A stretch of DNA of 64,000 bases from Rhizobium esperanzae (lineage in GTDB: Bacteria; Pseudomonadota; Alphaproteobacteria; Rhizobiales; Rhizobiaceae): the NCBI RefSeq assembly GCF_002204185.1, contig NZ_MXPU01000008.1, positions 124,001 through 188,000 of the forward strand, in the 5' to 3' direction. This document shows, piece by piece, positions 1-7,989 of this stretch (its first letter is position 1; the number at the start of each line of letters is the position of its first letter). The notes below the pieces were generated by a model. The model searched no databases. It had not been told where the DNA came from and saw only the letters and a list, made by a program, of their open reading frames with translations. The translations under genes were made by a program, and so were the position numbers.

Positions 1-114
1 TCCATTCTCGTTCACAGCGACACACCCGGTGCCCTCGAACTGGCAGGCATCGTGCGCGGCGAGATCGAAGCCACCGGCGCGGCACTCGCTCCCGCCGCCG
101 AACTCGCCGAATGA
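1..114 (+). CDS. LamB/YcsF family protein (5-oxoprolinase subunit A-like), C-terminal end only
   Basis: The first 37 codons read as an open frame ending in TGA, with the stretch SILVHSDTPGALELA. This resembles the conserved C-terminal signature of LamB/YcsF proteins, where an H-x-D-x-P-G-A motif precedes the last helix. Family members work with biotin-carboxylase-like and PxpB/PxpC subunits in ATP-dependent 5-oxoproline or lactam ring opening. Only the tail is present and the gene starts outside the window. It runs in the same direction as the aminotransferase 62 bp downstream, so the two may share a transcript. The family call rests on a short motif and is moderately sure. Confidence 0.55.
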   Translation, partial: SILVHSDTPGALELAGIVRGEIEATGAALAPAAELAE

Positions 115-175
115 CACAATCCCGATCGCCCGCGGGCGGTCCATAAGTCCAATCCCTCACCGAAGGACCATTCCG

Positions 176-1378
176 ATGTCCATCAAAGCCAACCGCCTGA
201 AAAACGTCTCCATATCAGCATCCGCCGCCATGACCCAACGGGCCAGGGAGCTCGCCGCCAAGGGGATCCAGGTCGTCAGCCTCTCCTCCGGCGAGCCGGA
301 TTTCCCCACGCCGGCGCACGCCATCGAAGCGGCGCATGCGGCGGCTCTCGCGGGTGACACGAAATATCCGCCGATGGACGGCACGCCGGCCCTCAAGGCC
401 GCGATCATCAGGAAGTTCAAGCGCGACAATAATCTCGACTATGACGCCAGCCAGATCGTCGTCTCGGGCGGCGGCAAGCAGGTGATCTTCAATGCGATGC
501 TCGCAACCTGCAATCCGGGCGACGAGGTCGTCATTCCGACACCCTCCTGGGTCAGCTATGCCGATATCGTCAAATTCGCCGGCGGCGTCCCGGTCGCCGT
601 CCCCTGCCACGAACAGACCGGCTTCAAGCTGCGCCCGGAGGATCTGGAGGCGGCGATCACACCACGCACCAAATGGCTCTTCCTGAATTTCCCGAACAAT
701 CCGACCGGCGCGGCCTGCTCCCGGACCGAGATGGCCGCCATTGCCGAGGTCATGCTGCGCCATCCCCACGTCTGGATCATGACCGACGACATTTACGAGC
801 ACCTGGTCTATGACGACTTCCAGTTCTGCACCATGGCGGAAGTCGAACCGAGGCTCTATGAGCGCGTCCTGACGATGAACGGCGTCTCCAAGGCTTACGC
901 GATGACGGGCTGGCGGCTCGGTTTCTGCGCCGGCTCGAAAGAGTTGATGGCGGCTATCAGCAACGTCAACGGTCAGAACGGCGGCGGCATCGCGACACTC
1001 ACCCAGGCGGCCGCGACCGCGGCGCTCGACGGACCTCAGGATCTCCTGAAGGAGCGGGCGGCGATCTACAAGAAGAGACGCGACTTTGTCCTCGATAAAT
1101 TGTCGGAGGTGGAAGGGCTGCGCTGCCACAGGCCCGAAGGCGCCTTCTACATCTATCCCAACATTTCAGGGCTGATCGGCAAGACCAGCAAGGGCGGACG
1201 AAAGATCGAAACGGATGTCGATTTCGTTATGGCGCTCGTCGAGGAGCATCATGTTGCGACCGTGCAAGGCGCGGCTTACGGAATGAGCCCCTTCTTCCGC
1301 ATTTCCTACGCCACCAGCATGGAGAAAATCGGCGAGGGCTGCGCCCGCATCGCCGAGTTCTGTAAGGATATGCGCTGA
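176..1378 (+). CDS. PLP-dependent class I aminotransferase (aspartate aminotransferase-like)
   Basis: A 400-residue fold-type I aminotransferase. The start at 176 (MSIKANRL) gives the family's usual length and follows GAAGGACC; upstream in-frame codons are low-complexity. The N-terminal SGEPDFPTP motif, the NNPTGA loop and the PLP lysine in GVSKAYAMTGWR (Lys239) are present, as is a C-terminal arginine region for binding the substrate carboxylate. It should move an amino group between an amino acid and a 2-oxo acid in the cytoplasm. Its neighbours, a LamB/YcsF protein and a polar amino acid transporter, suggest an amino acid or lactam breakdown role. The exact substrate cannot be read from the sequence. 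Confidence 0.9.
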   Translation: MSIKANRLKNVSISASAAMTQRARELAAKGIQVVSLSSGEPDFPTPAHAIEAAHAAALAGDTKYPPMDGTPALKAAIIRKFKRDNNLDYDASQIVVSGGGKQVIFNAMLATCNPGDEVVIPTPSWVSYADIVKFAGGVPVAVPCHEQTGFKLRPEDLEAAITPRTKWLFLNFPNNPTGAACSRTEMAAIAEVMLRHPHVWIMTDDIYEHLVYDDFQFCTMAEVEPRLYERVLTMNGVSKAYAMTGWRLGFCAGSKELMAAISNVNGQNGGGIATLTQAAATAALDGPQDLLKERAAIYKKRRDFVLDKLSEVEGLRCHRPEGAFYIYPNISGLIGKTSKGGRKIETDVDFVMALVEEHHVATVQGAAYGMSPFFRISYATSMEKIGEGCARIAEFCKDMR

Positions 1379-1388
1379 CCGGCAGCCG

Positions 1389-2294
1389 TTAATCCTTAAG
1401 CCGCGCCGTCAGCTCGAGGAGGATGTTCCGGACGGCAAGCGCCGGCTCCGACAGGGGATTCTGGTCGGAAACGCAAAGCGACAGGGTTTCCTCGATCCGC
1501 GGAGAGACGAGCCGGCAGATCAACGGTTCGCTCGATTCCGATACGATACGATCGGCGATGGCCTTCGGCATAATGGTCGCGCCGAGACCGTCGCCGACCG
1601 CGCGCCCCAGGGTGCGGACGATCTCGATTTCCGCCACGACCTTCAAATTGGAGCGGGTGCGCGTGAAGGCGGTATCGACTGCGCGGCGAACAAAATTATA
1701 GGCCGGCGGCAGCAGCATCGGTATCCCGTCGAGAGCGTTGACGGCGACAGGATTGGCATCCGCGTCGATCGCAAAATCGCGATGCGCGACCAGGAAAAAT
1801 TCCTCGCTGAGGATCGGTTCGAACCGCACGCCTTTGATTGGCCCGGTTCCATGCAGAAGGGCCATCTCCAGCCGGCCGTTCATGATCATCTGGCTATAGG
1901 TCTGACCCACGCTTTCGGTCAGATGCAACAGGATGCCGGGATGCCGCTTCCGGGTCTCCGCCAGCAGATCGACCGACAAGGTGGCAGCGCTGCTGAAAGG
2001 GACCAGACCGACGGACACGCGCCCTGCAAGGGAATTGCCGGCCGCCGAAGCATCCGCTTGCGCCTGCTCCATCTGCCGAAGAATAATCTGCGCGTGGCGA
2101 TACACCGCATGGCCCGCATCGGTCATGCTGACGCCTTGCTGGCTGCGGATCAAAAGCTTCTGGCCGAAATGCTCCTCCAGCGCCGCCAGCTGCTGACTGA
2201 GCGCCGGCTGGGCGATATGCAAAAGGTCCGCCGCGCGCGTGATGCTGCCGCTGTCGACGATCACGATGAAGGATTTGAGGCGTCTGATGTCCAT
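1389..2294 (-). CDS. LysR family transcriptional regulator (Nac/Cbl-like subgroup)
   Basis: A 301-residue LysR-type regulator. An N-terminal winged helix-turn-helix (residues about 1-60, with GSITRAADLLHIAQPALSQQ as the DNA-reading part) is followed by a periplasmic-binding-protein-like effector domain. The opening MDIRRLKSFIVIVDSGSITRAA resembles the Nac subgroup of nitrogen-control LysR proteins. It is convergent with the aminotransferase, 10 bp from it, and divergent from the SDR at 2551, so it most likely controls the SDR-transporter operon and itself from the 256-bp intergenic region. The effector is unknown. Confidence 0.88.
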   Translation of the reverse strand: MDIRRLKSFIVIVDSGSITRAADLLHIAQPALSQQLAALEEHFGQKLLIRSQQGVSMTDAGHAVYRHAQIILRQMEQAQADASAAGNSLAGRVSVGLVPFSSAATLSVDLLAETRKRHPGILLHLTESVGQTYSQMIMNGRLEMALLHGTGPIKGVRFEPILSEEFFLVAHRDFAIDADANPVAVNALDGIPMLLPPAYNFVRRAVDTAFTRTRSNLKVVAEIEIVRTLGRAVGDGLGATIMPKAIADRIVSESSEPLICRLVSPRIEETLSLCVSDQNPLSEPALAVRNILLELTARLKD

Positions 2295-2471
2295 GAGGAT
2301 CGTGGAACCGTTCTGATCTGCTGGGATGGCATGTTTGCAGACGCGTATAGCTTTTGCAACGCGCCGCGATCGTCAACCGGCCGGGCCCTGCTGAGGCACC
2401 AACGCCGCCAATAGCGCCGACATCGCATCTTTCTCTTCTTCGGCAGCCGCGCAAGGCTCCATAACCGTTGC

Positions 2472-2489
2472 TTATCGCTCCAGAGATAA
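2472..2489. promoter_or_regulatory. Candidate LysR-type binding box in the divergent promoter region
   Basis: An interrupted inverted repeat, TTATC-N8-GATAA, lies about 60 bp upstream of the SDR start and 180 bp from the LysR start. LysR proteins commonly bind dyads of this size. Assignment is by position and symmetry only. Confidence 0.35.
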
Positions 2490-2550
2490 TCGGTCTTAGG
2501 CAAGGAGTTAAAGCTTCGCTACTCTCTCGATCAACAACAAGGGAACGACA

Positions 2551-3324
2551 ATGCCATTCTCCGACTACAAGACCGCACTGGTAACCGGCGCATCCTCCGG
2601 AATCGGCGCAGCCGTTGTCGAGCGGCTCCGCCGGGAGAACATCGAGGTCCATGCCGTTGCCCGTAGCACTGAGGCGCTGCAGCAGCTGGCCACGCGGACC
2701 GGCTGCATCCCTCATGCCATCGATGTGACCGACCGAAAGGCAATGGCCGAGCTCGCCGATCGGGTGGAATTCGACATTCTCGTCAACAATGCCGGCGTCG
2801 ACCGGCCGAAGAAATTCCTCGAAGCCGACGAAGGCGATATCGATCTCATCGTCGACGTCAATCTGCGGGCAGTGCTGCATGTCTGCCGCCTGGTGGTGCC
2901 GGGCATGGTGGCGCGCGATCGCGGCCACATTATCAATATTTCCTCGATCGCCGGCGCCTACAATTTCGGCGGCAACTCATCCTATCACGCCACCAAGGCA
3001 GGCGTGAGCATGCTGTCCAACCAGCTGCGCATCGACGCTTTCGGCAAGCGGGTGCGGGTCACGGAAATCTGCCCCGGCCGGGTCGCCACGGATATTTTCA
3101 ACCACGTCCACGGCAATGATCCCAGCATCCGGGAGCGGTTCATCGACGGTTTCGAACTGCCGCAGGCCACCGATATCGCCGACGCGATCGCCTTCGCCAT
3201 ATCAGCTCCGGTCGCCGTCAATATCGGGCATATGGAGATCACGCCGACGCTGCAGGTCATGGGCGGCCTGCAGACCGCAAGGCCGCAGCCGAAGACGGAT
3301 CCATCCGGGGAGCCAAGTCCGTGA
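2551..3324 (+). CDS. SDR family NAD(P)-dependent oxidoreductase
   Basis: A 257-residue classical short-chain dehydrogenase. The cofactor motif TGASSGIG is at residues 12-19, NNAG at 79-82, and the catalytic triad is Ser132, Tyr145 and Lys149 (YHATK). It should oxidise or reduce an alcohol/carbonyl pair with NAD(P) in the cytoplasm. The close set of signatures near GRVATDIF resembles the YdfG-type 3-hydroxy acid or serine dehydrogenases, which would fit the amino acid transporter that follows, but this is inference. An AGGGAACG ribosome-binding site precedes the ATG. Its stop overlaps the GTG start of the permease by 4 bp. Confidence 0.9.
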   Translation: MPFSDYKTALVTGASSGIGAAVVERLRRENIEVHAVARSTEALQQLATRTGCIPHAIDVTDRKAMAELADRVEFDILVNNAGVDRPKKFLEADEGDIDLIVDVNLRAVLHVCRLVVPGMVARDRGHIINISSIAGAYNFGGNSSYHATKAGVSMLSNQLRIDAFGKRVRVTEICPGRVATDIFNHVHGNDPSIRERFIDGFELPQATDIADAIAFAISAPVAVNIGHMEITPTLQVMGGLQTARPQPKTDPSGEPSP

Positions 3325-4028
3325 GCGGTTTCGACCTTTCGGCAATCCTCGGAAATCCCGAATATTCCGCCATGCTGCTGCATGGCATCGAGATGACCTT
3401 CATCATCTATGCCGGGTCCTGGTCGCTGGCGATGGCGCTGGCATTGCTGCTGCTGGGTCTGCGCCTGTCGCCCTTTCGCTTCGGGGATCCGTTGGTCGCC
3501 GCTTACGTTTCCTATCACCGCAACGTCCCGACGCTGGTGCAGCTCATGCTCTGGTATTTCGGGATCTTCACGCTGATGCCGAGCAGCATCGCGAATTGGC
3601 TTGCAAGCCACAATGCGGAATCCATCTTCGCGGTGATCGGGCTGGGACTCTGCCAGGCGGCCTATTTCAGTGAAGATCTTCGTTCGGGCGTACGCTCGGT
3701 CGGTGACGGCCAGATGCAGGCAGCCCGTGCGCTGGGCCACGGCTACGTCTCGGCGATGCGTTTCGTCATTATGCCGCAAGGCGTGCGCAACGCTCTACCG
3801 CCGCTCATCAATCACAGCGTCTCCCTGTTCAAGAACAGCAGCCTCGCCGTCGTCATCGGCGCGTCGGAACTGACGCATGCCGTCAAGGAAATCGAGAACC
3901 TCAGTTTTCGCACCTTCGAGATCTACTTGATCGGCACGGTTCTCTACCTCTTCTTTTCGCTCGTGATCATGAGCATCGGCGCCTACCTGTCGATGCGCGC
4001 CGATCCTGCCCGGAGTGCACGCGCATGA
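3321..4028 (+). CDS. Polar amino acid ABC transporter permease (first subunit)
   Basis: A 235-residue inner-membrane permease of the HisQM/GlnP family. About five hydrophobic segments are visible, and the cytoplasmic EAA loop reads [17 protein letters not shown] followed by [15 protein letters not shown], the helix that contacts the ATPase. The start is GTG, overlapping the SDR stop (GTGA), which implies translational coupling. Its last 4 bp overlap the second permease. With the partner permease, ATPase and the binding protein at 5150 it would make a glutamate/aspartate-type importer. This subunit looks intact although the next two genes are damaged. Confidence 0.88.
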   Translation: MSGFDLSAILGNPEYSAMLLHGIEMTFIIYAGSWSLAMALALLLLGLRLSPFRFGDPLVAAYVSYHRNVPTLVQLMLWYFGIFTLMPSSIANWLASHNAESIFAVIGLGLCQAAYFSEDLRSGVRSVGDGQMQAARALGHGYVSAMRFVIMPQGVRNALPPLINHSVSLFKNSSLAVVIGASELTHAVKEIENLSFRTFEIYLIGTVLYLFFSLVIMSIGAYLSMRADPARSARA

Positions 4029-4516
4029 TCCAGGACATGATCGCCATCATCAAAGACTATTGGCTGCTGCTCTTGATCGGCCAATATCCGAACGGACCGC
4101 TCGGCGGGCTTGCCAACACGCTGATCCTCTCGGCGCTCAGCATCACTCTCGCCTTTCCGGCCAGCATTCTGTTTGCAATGGCGCGGCTCTCCAAGTCGCG
4201 GCTGCTGCGCTGGCCGGTCACCGCGCTCGTCTATTTCACCCGCGGCGTGCCGCTTCTGATGCTCATCCTGTGGAGCTATTTCCTGGTGCCGCTCTTGACC
4301 GGCGCCGATGTGCCGAGCTTCGTCACCATGCTGACCACGCTGGTCGTTTATCAGAGCGCGTTCCTCAGCGAGGTCGTCCGCGCCGGCATTGTCGCGCTCG
4401 GGCCCGGCCAGATGGATGCGGCGCGTGCGCTTGGCCACGGCTATATGATGCTGAGGTCGCGCGCGGCGAGGTGGTCGTCATCTGCGGTCCATCCGGTTCG
4501 GGAAAATCCACGCTGA
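4025..4516 (+). pseudogene. Polar amino acid ABC permease (second subunit), C-terminally truncated by deletion
   Basis: The first 139 or so residues are a normal HisM/GlnP-type permease, with several transmembrane segments and the beginning of the EAA loop ([14 protein letters not shown]). The family normally continues for about 60-80 more residues (coupling helix, P-x-A-xx-N-x-LP motif and a last membrane helix). Here the frame instead runs into ATPase DNA read in the wrong frame and stops at 4516 after a meaningless arginine- and serine-rich tail. The join lies near 4441-4450. A permease without its coupling helix should not work, so this is a broken gene, a strain-specific deletion or an assembly error. 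Confidence 0.8.
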
Positions 4517-5118
4517 TCCGCACGATCAATCGCCTCGAGGAGATCAACAGCGGATCGATCACGCTCGACGGACAGAACATCCATGCGTCGATGCGGGCGA
4601 AGGAGCTCAACACAATGCGCAGCCGGATCGGCTTCGTCTTCCAGAACTTCAACCTCTTTCCGCATCTTTCCGTGGCTGAAAACGTCTCGATGTCGCCGAT
4701 CCGGGTGAAGGGCGTGGCGCCCGATGTCGCGCACGAGAAGGCGCTCAAACTTCTCGACCGCGTCGGCCTCGCCGACAAGGCCCGAGCCTATCCCGGCCAA
4801 CTCTCGGGCGGCCAGCAGCAGCGTGTGGCGATCGCCCGTGCCCTTGCGATGGAGCCCCCGGTGATGTTGTTCGACGAGCCGACGAGCGCGCTCGACCCTG
4901 AAATGGTCGGCGAAGTTCTGGCCGTGATGAAGAGCCTGGCATCGGAAGGCATGACCATGCTTTGCGTCACCCATGAAATGGGCTTCGCGCGCGAGGTCGC
5001 GGATCGGATCTGGTTCATCGATGCCGGCCAGATCATCGAAATGGCGGCGCCTGAAAATTTCTTCAGCAATCCGACCCATCCTCGGGCTCAGCGTTTCCTC
5101 GCTGATCTCAGGCATTGA
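4447..5118 (+). pseudogene. Polar amino acid ABC transporter ATPase, N-terminally truncated by the same deletion
   Basis: From about 4447 the sequence encodes a GlnQ/HisP-type ATPase: Walker [12 protein letters not shown]-loop [11 protein letters not shown], signature LSGGQQQR, Walker [15 protein letters not shown] and the H-loop CVTHEMGFA, ending at 5118. The first recognisable residues, [13 protein letters not shown], correspond to about residue 20-25 of normal family members, so the start codon and first beta strands are missing. Upstream in this frame lies permease DNA read in another frame, with no sensible start nearby. The ATPase frame is shifted by -1 relative to the permease. Unless another start is used, no functional ATPase is made. 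Confidence 0.8.
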
Positions 5119-5149
5119 GACCAACCATCAAAAACAAAGGAGAACAGCA

Positions 5150-5986
5150 ATGAACTGGAAATACCTGAGCCTCACCGTCGCATTGGCCGGCCTGGCGGCG
5201 GCGATGCCCGCGAAAGCCGATCAGCTCGACAACATCATGTCGGCAAAGACTCTGCGCTGCGCGACTTTCGCCGATGTTCCTCCCTTCGCTTCGCCCGATC
5301 CGAAGACCCGCGAGATGGCCGGTTTCGACGTCGATCTCTGCGGCGCCATCGCCAAGGAATTGGGCGTCAAGGCCGAGATCAAGCCGGTTTCGGTCGAGGC
5401 CCGCGTGCCCGAGGTCAAGCTTGGCCGCGTCGACATCACCGTTGCCAACCTTGCCTATACGCTGAGCCGCGCCGAGCAGATCCAGTTCAGCGATCCCTAT
5501 TACCTCGCCAAGGAAATGCTGATCGTGCCGGCGGACGATGCCGGCAAGACAAAGGCCGATTATGCGGGCCAGCGCATCGCCTCGACCAAGGGCTCGACAT
5601 CAGAAATGTCGATCAAGCTCAACAAATCGGAACCGCTCACCTTCCAGGATACCGCCTCGGCCTATCTCGCCGTTCAGCAGGGCAAGGCGCGTGGCATGGT
5701 GGCCAACACCATGACGACAACCAAGTTCGTCAATGAATCGAAGAGCAAGGGCAAGGAAATGCGGATGATCGAGGAGCCGATGCTCTACCAGCCGATCGGC
5801 ATCGGCATGGCCAAGGATCAGCCGGCGCTGACGGCCAAGATCAATGAGATCCTGCATAAGCTCGATGAGTCCGGCGAGATCAACAAGATCTGGGACAAGT
5901 GGCTCGGCCCGAGCACCGAATACAAGATGACCCGCACCGACAAGGTCGTGCCGCTCGCGCAACTGAAATTCGACCCGATCCCGTAG
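5150..5986 (+). CDS. Amino acid ABC transporter substrate-binding protein
   Basis: A 278-residue periplasmic protein of the SBP_bac_3 family. A Sec signal peptide covers about residues 1-23 (MNWKYLSLTVALAGLAAAMPAKA), and the mature part begins DQLDNIMSAKTLRCATF. The GFDVDLCGAIAKELG segment is the family signature for polar amino acid binders. The start at 5150 is fixed by AAAGGAG just upstream and by the signal peptide. It is the last gene of the SDR-permease-permease-ATPase operon and appears intact, so the binding protein may outlive its transporter or serve another one. The ligand is unknown. Confidence 0.9.
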   Translation: MNWKYLSLTVALAGLAAAMPAKADQLDNIMSAKTLRCATFADVPPFASPDPKTREMAGFDVDLCGAIAKELGVKAEIKPVSVEARVPEVKLGRVDITVANLAYTLSRAEQIQFSDPYYLAKEMLIVPADDAGKTKADYAGQRIASTKGSTSEMSIKLNKSEPLTFQDTASAYLAVQQGKARGMVANTMTTTKFVNESKSKGKEMRMIEEPMLYQPIGIGMAKDQPALTAKINEILHKLDESGEINKIWDKWLGPSTEYKMTRTDKVVPLAQLKFDPIP

Positions 5987-6030
5987 ACCGACCGGTCTCG
6001 GAACCTCCCGATGACAATCAACCGAGATAA

Positions 6031-6053
6031 GACGGCGGGATATGCCCGCCGTC
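6031..6053 (+). terminator. Hairpin after the binding-protein gene
   Basis: A perfect 9-bp stem, GACGGCGGG/CCCGCCGTC, with loop ATATG lies 45 bp after the binding-protein stop and 22 bp before the aldolase start. There is no strong T-run, so it may stabilise mRNA ends or only attenuate read-through. Confidence 0.6.
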
Positions 6054-6074
6054 TACCAACGATGTGAGGCATCC

Positions 6075-6749
6075 ATGATTCATATAAAAGACATCGCTGA
6101 ACGGCCCAGCAAAGCCGACATCGAGGCCGTTTCCAAATTTTCGCCGGCGACCGTCCACGAAGCCCAGGGGCGCCGCGGCGCACTTTCCTCGCGGCTCAAG
6201 CCCGTGGACTACCGCATGAAGCTGTGCGGCCCGGCATTCACGGTCAAATGCGCGCCGCGCGACAACATCATGCTGCAGCTCGCCATCAACTATGCGAAGC
6301 CCGGTGACATCATCGTCGTCTCCGCCGGCGAATATGAAGAGGCCGGCTCCTTCGGCGACGTGCTTGCCAATGCCTGCCTTGCCAAGGGCATCGGCGGTCT
6401 CGTGACCGATACCGGCGTGCGCGACACACTGCAGCTGCGCGAACTCGGCTTCCCCGTCTTCTCGCTCAGCGTCTGCATCAAGGGCACGGTGAAGGAAACC
6501 ATCGCTGCGGTGAACGATCCGATCATCGTCGGCGGCGAAACCATCAATCCCGGCGACATCGTCGTCGGCGATGCCGATGGCCTGGTGGTCGTGCGCAGAC
6601 AGGAAGCGCAGGAAGCGGCCCGGCTGTCGCAGGCGCGCGAAGATGCCGAAGCCGGTTATATCGCCGCCTACAAGGCGGGCAAATCGGTCATCGAGGTCAG
6701 CAATCTGGCACCGGTGCTGAAAGCCAAGGGCCTTGTCGTCGACGTCTGA
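6075..6749 (+). CDS. RraA-like 4-hydroxy-4-methyl-2-oxoglutarate aldolase / oxaloacetate decarboxylase family protein
   Basis: A 224-residue member of the RraA/HMG aldolase family. It shows the typical early SPATVHEAQGRRGAL region, the G-P-A-x-T segment and the metal/substrate motif GLVTDTGVRD with its Arg-Asp pair. Members are divalent-metal class II aldolases that cleave 4-carboxy- or 4-methyl-2-oxo acids to pyruvate, often with oxaloacetate decarboxylase side activity. The start at 6075 (MIHIKDIAERP) matches the family N-terminus better than the upstream ATG at 6042. As the last gene of this block it could process a 2-oxo acid made by the aminotransferase or SDR, which is inference. Confidence 0.85.
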   Translation: MIHIKDIAERPSKADIEAVSKFSPATVHEAQGRRGALSSRLKPVDYRMKLCGPAFTVKCAPRDNIMLQLAINYAKPGDIIVVSAGEYEEAGSFGDVLANACLAKGIGGLVTDTGVRDTLQLRELGFPVFSLSVCIKGTVKETIAAVNDPIIVGGETINPGDIVVGDADGLVVVRRQEAQEAARLSQAREDAEAGYIAAYKAGKSVIEVSNLAPVLKAKGLVVDV

Positions 6750-6768
6750 GACGATCGCCTCATTCCCA

Positions 6769-6796
6769 GCCCGCGCCGGCCTTCCGCTCGCGGGCT
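6769..6796. terminator. Bidirectional hairpin between convergent genes
   Basis: An 8-bp inverted repeat, AGCCCGCG and CGCGGGCT, with a 12-nt loop separates the aldolase from the convergent LacI gene. Its last base overlaps the LacI stop codon. The position suits a shared terminator. Confidence 0.5.
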
Positions 6797-7830
6797 CAGA
6801 TATTCTCAGGCGTCACGATTTCAAAGGTAATGGTCCGCTGAATCGTGCTGCCCGACGCGCCCTGCGTGATCGTTTCGATCATCGTCTCCACCAGAACCGT
6901 GGAAGTCTGTTCCAGCGGATGACAGAGGGCCGCGGTAATCATCCCTTCTGACAGGCCTTTTCGCGTCTCCGGGCCAATATCCCGGCAGACGAGGCGGATG
7001 CTTCGGCGCCGCTCCGCAGGCACCTCCCTCAGCGCCCGCAAGACGCCGGAAATGCCACCGCCGACGATCAGGATGCCGGTAAGGTCGTCCGTCGTCGCCA
7101 GCAATTCCTTGACCATCCGGTAGGCCTCGTTCGGCTCCTCGTGCGTGGGGCGGCTGTCCTCGATGGTCAGATGCGGCGCATGCTCGCGCATATAGGAGCG
7201 GAAACTCGCGTCGGAGACGTCCTGGCATTGGTAGCGGTGGTTGCCGATGAAGACGGCAATGCGGCCCGGCCCGTGGGTCATGTTGGAGATCAGCCATGCC
7301 GCCGTTCGCCCCATTTTCCAGTTGTCGGCCCCGACGTAAGCGGCCCGTTCCCGGGCGGATTGGTCCGTAATATAGGCGATGACAGGCTTGCCCTTCTCGT
7401 GCAGCTCGCGGATGGCCTGGGCGATGACTGGGTGATCGGCGGCGACCACGGCGACGGCGTCACAATTTGCCCCGAGTGCCTTGAGGCGGCCGGCGATATT
7501 CTCCGGCGTCAACAGATCGACGAAATCGACCACAGGGTCGACGACTTCGTCACGCCTGGCGCGGCAGGCCTCGACGATCTTCTTGCCGAACAACTGGTAG
7601 AGCTCGCGGCTGGATTGCTGCAGCAGAAAGCCAAGCCGGTATTTCGGCACCGACTTGCGCAATCGGTCCTCGATTGCGCCGGCGCCGTAAAAGCCGATCC
7701 GCTCCGCCGCCGCCTGAACGCGCTGCACCGTCGTGCCTTTGACGGAAGCGCTTCCGGCCAGAATTCGGTTGACGGTCGCAATGGAGACATCCGCCTCTTT
7801 GGCAAGATCGGTGATGGTCGGCCGCCGCAT
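6796..7830 (-). CDS. LacI family transcriptional regulator (sugar-responsive)
   Basis: A 344-residue regulator. The N-terminal LacI helix-turn-helix occupies about residues 4-25 (TITDLAKEADVSIATVNRIL) with the hinge helix following, then a periplasmic-binding-protein-like effector domain of the ribose-binding type. It is divergent from the sugar ABC operon that starts at 7990, and the 159-bp gap holds a near-perfect 21-bp palindrome at 7858. It therefore most likely represses that operon until a sugar or cyclitol ligand binds. The DNA-binding motif VNRIL in place of the usual VSRVL is a small variation. Confidence 0.9.
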   Translation of the reverse strand: MRRPTITDLAKEADVSIATVNRILAGSASVKGTTVQRVQAAAERIGFYGAGAIEDRLRKSVPKYRLGFLLQQSSRELYQLFGKKIVEACRARRDEVVDPVVDFVDLLTPENIAGRLKALGANCDAVAVVAADHPVIAQAIRELHEKGKPVIAYITDQSARERAAYVGADNWKMGRTAAWLISNMTHGPGRIAVFIGNHRYQCQDVSDASFRSYMREHAPHLTIEDSRPTHEEPNEAYRMVKELLATTDDLTGILIVGGGISGVLRALREVPAERRRSIRLVCRDIGPETRKGLSEGMITAALCHPLEQTSTVLVETMIETITQGASGSTIQRTITFEIVTPENI

Positions 7831-7857
7831 GATTATACCTTCCCAGCGTCATACGTT

Positions 7858-7878
7858 CATATCATTCTGAGTGATATG
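7858..7878. promoter_or_regulatory. Near-perfect palindromic operator for the divergent LacI regulator
   Basis: A 21-bp dyad with arms CATATCA and TGATATG, centred on 7868; 9 of 10 base pairs match. It sits 28 bp upstream of the LacI start and 112 bp upstream of the binding-protein start, in an AT-rich divergent promoter region that also holds further ATGATA-like half sites. Size, symmetry and place fit a LacI-family operator. Confidence 0.5.
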
Positions 7879-7989
7879 CTATGATACTTTATGCATGTTT
7901 AGTATGATTTCATATTTCGAGAGTTTCAAGCAGTGATATGTTTCTCTTCACGGTCACGCCAGGGAGGCGGGCCAAGGGAGGAGATAGAG

